Below are positions 8,283 to 10,345 of a stretch of DNA of 10,345 nucleotides, piece after piece. Each line of letters starts with the position of its first letter. Position 1 is the stretch's first letter. The stretch spans positions 1 to 10,345 of the forward strand of contig JAUXST010000156.1 of NCBI GenBank assembly GCA_030679805.1. Direction: 5' to 3'. The DNA comes from Reyranella sp. (lineage in GTDB: Bacteria > Pseudomonadota > Alphaproteobacteria > Reyranellales > Reyranellaceae). The position numbers and the translations under genes are program-made. The notes under the pieces are model-generated. The model made no database searches, was not told the DNA's origin, and saw nothing but the letters and a program-made list of their open reading frames with translations.

Positions 8283-8657
8283 TCAGCGTCCGGATTGCCG
8301 GCGCAGGTAGGCGATGATGTCGGCGCGGTCCTCGGCGGTGGCGACCCGGAAGTTCATCCGCTGGCCCGGGATCAGCGCCTGCGGATTGGTGAGCCAGGCA
8401 TCCAGGGTCTTCTCTTCCCATACCACGGTCGAGTTCTTCACCGCGGGCGAGTAGTTGAAGCCCGGCGCCGCGCCGGCCTTGCGCCCGAACACGCCGCGAT
8501 GGGCCGGACCGACCCGGTTGGAGTCGAGCGAGTGGCATCCGCCGCAGCGCGACTCGTAGAGTTCCTGGCCGTGCGCGGCGTCGGCCGCCTGGACTGGAGC
8601 CGTCATGCCGAGAGCCAGAGCCGCGAGAGCGGCGGATGCCAGCGACTTCACGATCAC
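8283..8657 (-). CDS. Small class I cytochrome c, periplasmic
   Basis: A 124-residue monohaem electron carrier. A signal peptide (IVKSLASAALAALALGMTAP, cleaved near VQAADA about residue 26) sends it to the periplasm. The haem-binding CGGCH is at 38-42, with His42 as one iron ligand. Met101 in PGQRMNF is the expected second ligand. RVGPAHRGVFGRKAG, FNYSPAVK and DIIAYLRR follow the cytochrome c2/c550 pattern. The start is a GTG at 8657 that overlaps the stop of the upstream ferritin-like gene as GTGA, so the two are probably translationally coupled. A GTG two codons later is a possible alternative start. The pairing suggests this cytochrome accepts or donates electrons for the partner or shares its regulation; the sequence does not show which. 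Confidence 0.92.
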   Translation of the reverse strand: MIVKSLASAALAALALGMTAPVQAADAAHGQELYESRCGGCHSLDSNRVGPAHRGVFGRKAGAAPGFNYSPAVKNSTVVWEEKTLDAWLTNPQALIPGQRMNFRVATAEDRADIIAYLRRQSGR

Positions 8658-9232
8658 GCCCCGAAGCTGAGCGCCTTGGCCGGCAGCGGGTCCTTCAGCG
8701 CCTGCGACAGCACCGTCCAGTGCATGACCTCGTCGGCGGCGAGCCGCGCCGAGACCTGGGCCAGCGCCTTGTCGCCGAACGACGGGATCACGCCGATGTA
8801 GGCGTTGGCCGCGCCCTTCTCGAGACGCTGCGCCAGACGCAGCACGTCGGTCTGGCTCTTCAGCGACGCGGCGTTGAGGGCCTGCGCGACCTCGGCGTCG
8901 CTCTTGGCCGCTACCGGCGTGCCCCCCAGCTTGCGGATGGTGGCGATCAGGGCGTCGCGATGCTCCTTGTGATGGGTCTGGAACAGGACGGCGATTTCCA
9001 GCACCGGCTTCTGCAGCAGGCCGCTGGTGGCGCCGAGCTGGTAGGCGCTGATCGCCTCGTTCTCGAGACCGAGCGCGGTGTTGAGAATGCCGACGTCGGC
9101 GGCGGGATTGCTCGTCTGGGCGACGGCCATCTTCTCGCACCCGGCCATCAGCGCGACGGCGGAAGCCGACAGAAGGCTGACGCCCGAGGCGCGCAGGATG
9201 CCACGACGACGGAAATCGATGGGTTGAGTCAC
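8654..9232 (-). CDS. Exported ferritin-like (DUF4439/rubrerythrin-type fold) protein with twin-arginine signal
   Basis: A 192-residue protein with a Tat-like signal (FRRRGILRASG at 7-17), a hydrophobic stretch, and a possible lipobox LMAGC ending at Cys32. It should act in the periplasm or be anchored to a membrane. The rest is four long helices of a ferritin-like bundle. Likely metal ligands by eye are Glu57 (LENEA), the HHKEH cluster at 87-91, Glu138 (RLEKGA), and Glu168/His171 (ADEVMHW). The last is a clear ExxH; helix 2 lacks a simple ExxH, so the diiron site is not certain. The GTG at 9232 is chosen because GAGGAGA lies nine bases before it and the Tat signal then begins at the normal place; the longer frame from 9301 looks non-coding. 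The gene is coupled to a cytochrome c and divergent from hemA. Iron oxidation, iron storage or stress protection are possible roles, none of them proven. Confidence 0.85.
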   Translation of the reverse strand: MTQPIDFRRRGILRASGVSLLSASAVALMAGCEKMAVAQTSNPAADVGILNTALGLENEAISAYQLGATSGLLQKPVLEIAVLFQTHHKEHRDALIATIRKLGGTPVAAKSDAEVAQALNAASLKSQTDVLRLAQRLEKGAANAYIGVIPSFGDKALAQVSARLAADEVMHWTVLSQALKDPLPAKALSFGA

Positions 9233-9240
9233 GTTAAGAG

Positions 9241-9247
9241 TCTCCTC
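9241..9247 (-). promoter_or_regulatory. Ribosome binding site deciding the GTG start of the ferritin-like gene
   Basis: GAGGAGA on the minus strand, nine bases before the GTG at 9232. It supports this start over the longer open frame that begins at 9301. Confidence 0.65.
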
Positions 9248-9367
9248 GTATGTTTTCGGAGGGAGCGGATCGCGCCGTCCGTGCGAGGCTTTACGCGGCA
9301 CCCCTTCGCGCCGGATCGTTCACCGTCCGTCACGCCTCGGTGAGAGGATCGCGAGCCCGATCTGCGA

Positions 9368-9384
9368 TTGAGAACCACTCTAAT
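9368..9384. promoter_or_regulatory. Candidate Irr box (iron control element)
   Basis: TTGAGAACCACTCTAAT matches 11 of the 14 fixed positions of the Irr/ICE palindrome as I remember it, TTTAGAA-NNN-TTCTAAA. It sits near the middle of the spacer, about 123 bases before hemA and 136 bases before the ferritin-like start. Irr is a haem-responsive Fur-family regulator of alphaproteobacteria that controls haem synthesis and iron-storage genes, which fits the genes on both sides. The consensus is from memory and the match is imperfect, so this is a hypothesis. Confidence 0.4.
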
Positions 9385-9506
9385 CTGACACTTCACGCGT
9401 TCGTGTTTGCGATTCGTCAAGGCGGCGATGTCCACCGCGACCAAAATGCGCCTATCGCGGACAGGCCTTCCGACTAAGATCGGCGGCGCGGGGAGACGTC
9501 GGGATC

Positions 9507-10345
9507 ATGGACTACGAAGCATTCTTCACCAGCCACTTGCGCCGCCTTCACGACGAGGGCCGCTATCGCGTGTTCGCCGAGCTGGAACGGATCGCGGGTG
9601 CCTTTCCGCGCGCACGTCTGCACCGCGAGGGCGAGATGCCGCGCGACGTCACCGTGTGGTGCAGCAACGACTACCTCGCCATGGGCCAGCATCCGGCGGT
9701 GATCGAAGCCATGCAGGCCGCGATCGGCGCCCAGGGCTCGGGCGCCGGCGGCACGCGCAACATCTCGGGCACCAACACGCTGCACGCAGCGCTCGAGCGC
9801 GAACTCGCCCTGCTGCACGACAAGGACGCCGCCCTCGTCTTCACCTCAGGCTACGTCGCCAACGAGACCACGTTGCAGACGCTGGGCGCCCTGCTGCCCG
9901 GCTGCGAACTCTATTCCGACTCGTTCAACCACGCCTCGATGATCGCCGGCATCCGCCACTCCGGCGCCGTGCGCAAGATCTTCCGCCACAACGACGTGGC
10001 CCCCCTGGAAGAGCTGCTGGCCGCCGCCGATCCGGCGGTGCCGAAGATCGTGGCCTTCGAATCGGTCTACTCGATGGACGGCGACGTCTCGCCGATCGCC
10101 GAGATCTGCCGCGTGGCCCACCGTTATGGCGCCCTCACCTACCTTGACGAGGTCCATGCGGTGGGCATGTACGGCGCGCGCGGCGCCGGTGTGGCGGAAC
10201 GCGACAGCGTGCTGGCAGAGGTCGACATCGTCCAGGGCACGCTCGCCAAGGCGTTCGGAGTCGTCGGCGGCTATATCGCGGCCTCCGCCGCGACGGTCGA
10301 TTTCGTCCGCTCCTGCGGCTCGGGCTTCATCTTCACGACCTCGCT
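9507..10345 (+). CDS. hemA: 5-aminolevulinate synthase (C4/Shemin pathway), N-terminal part
   Basis: This is the first 279 residues of the PLP enzyme that condenses glycine with succinyl-CoA to 5-aminolevulinate, the first step of haem and other tetrapyrrole synthesis in alphaproteobacteria. The C-terminus is beyond the right edge. Diagnostic segments are the start MDYEAFF, VTVWCSNDYLAMGQHP (48-63), GSGAGGTRNISGTNTLHAAL (77-96), FTSGYVANETT (112-122), FESVYSMDGDVSPI (184-197), TYLDEVHAVGMYG (211-223) with Asp214 to the pyridine nitrogen, and VQGTLAKAFGVVGGYIA (242-258). Lys248 is the predicted Schiff-base lysine. These distinguish it from the related AONS (BioF) and KBL (Kbl) enzymes. The start at the ATG at 9507 gives the standard N-terminus. 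Its position beside a possible Irr box and an exported ferritin-like/cytochrome pair suggests iron-linked control. Confidence 0.96.
   Translation, partial: MDYEAFFTSHLRRLHDEGRYRVFAELERIAGAFPRARLHREGEMPRDVTVWCSNDYLAMGQHPAVIEAMQAAIGAQGSGAGGTRNISGTNTLHAALERELALLHDKDAALVFTSGYVANETTLQTLGALLPGCELYSDSFNHASMIAGIRHSGAVRKIFRHNDVAPLEELLAAADPAVPKIVAFESVYSMDGDVSPIAEICRVAHRYGALTYLDEVHAVGMYGARGAGVAERDSVLAEVDIVQGTLAKAFGVVGGYIAASAATVDFVRSCGSGFIFTTS

Larger units (their letters stand above)
9233..9506. other. Divergent intergenic region between ferritin-like gene and hemA
   Basis: This is a 274-base non-coding spacer that must hold the promoters for the minus-strand ferritin-like/cytochrome pair and for hemA. 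Short open frames cross it, but none has a ribosome site or family-like sequence. The middle, about 9365-9425, is less GC-rich than its surroundings and contains the Irr-like element. I could not pick convincing -35/-10 pairs on either strand. GGGAGA at 9490-9495 is a possible but distant Shine-Dalgarno for hemA. Confidence 0.6.

Noticed and set aside
9229..9444. A 71-codon minus-strand frame upstream of the ferritin-like gene
   Set aside because: It has no ribosome site and an Arg/Ser-rich random composition, and it overlaps the expected promoter region of two divergent genes.

Overview
The window is GC-rich, densely coded bacterial DNA. It ends in the C4-pathway 5-aminolevulinate synthase (HemA), whose sequence type is typical of Alphaproteobacteria. 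Together with the general codon use and the DppABCDF-type transporter, this points to an alphaproteobacterium, possibly Hyphomicrobiales or Rhodospirillales. I cannot assign a genus from sequence alone.

Region 1 (1-6315, minus strand) reads as one operon, transcribed right to left. The order is a periplasmic family-5 solute-binding protein, two inner-membrane permeases, two ATPases with the oligopeptide/dipeptide C-terminal domain, and an M20-family amidohydrolase that runs off the left edge. It is a complete peptide/opine/nickel-class ABC importer plus a hydrolase that probably cleaves an amide bond in the imported compound. Two strong hairpins lie inside the operon: a 16-bp stem between the binding protein and the first permease (4654-4686), and a perfect 29-bp inverted repeat between the second permease and the first ATPase (2571-2639). 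The first fits higher expression of the binding protein. The second looks like a dispersed palindromic repeat.

Region 2 (6316-8277) starts with a divergent control region of about 200 bp. It carries a candidate promoter for the transporter and an operator-like palindrome. To the right is a full-length class III (omega) aminotransferase, followed 14 bases later by a small three-helix membrane protein of unknown function. A reasonable inference is that the importer, hydrolase and aminotransferase feed one catabolic route for an amide- or peptide-linked amine or amino acid. The substrate is not shown by the sequence.

Region 3 (8283-10345) is an iron/heme cluster. On the minus strand, an exported ferritin-like protein overlaps by four bases (GTGA) a small class I cytochrome c. 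Divergently, after a 274-base spacer, lies hemA, which is cut by the right edge. The spacer holds a 17-base element resembling the Irr box of alphaproteobacteria, a plausible shared iron/heme control point.

Most of the window is ordinary. I see no phage, transposase, CRISPR array, tRNA or rRNA, and no clearly new system. The points worth checking are the 29-bp palindrome inside the operon, the Irr-like box, the paired four-cysteine motifs in the two ATPases, and the ferritin-like/cytochrome c pair.
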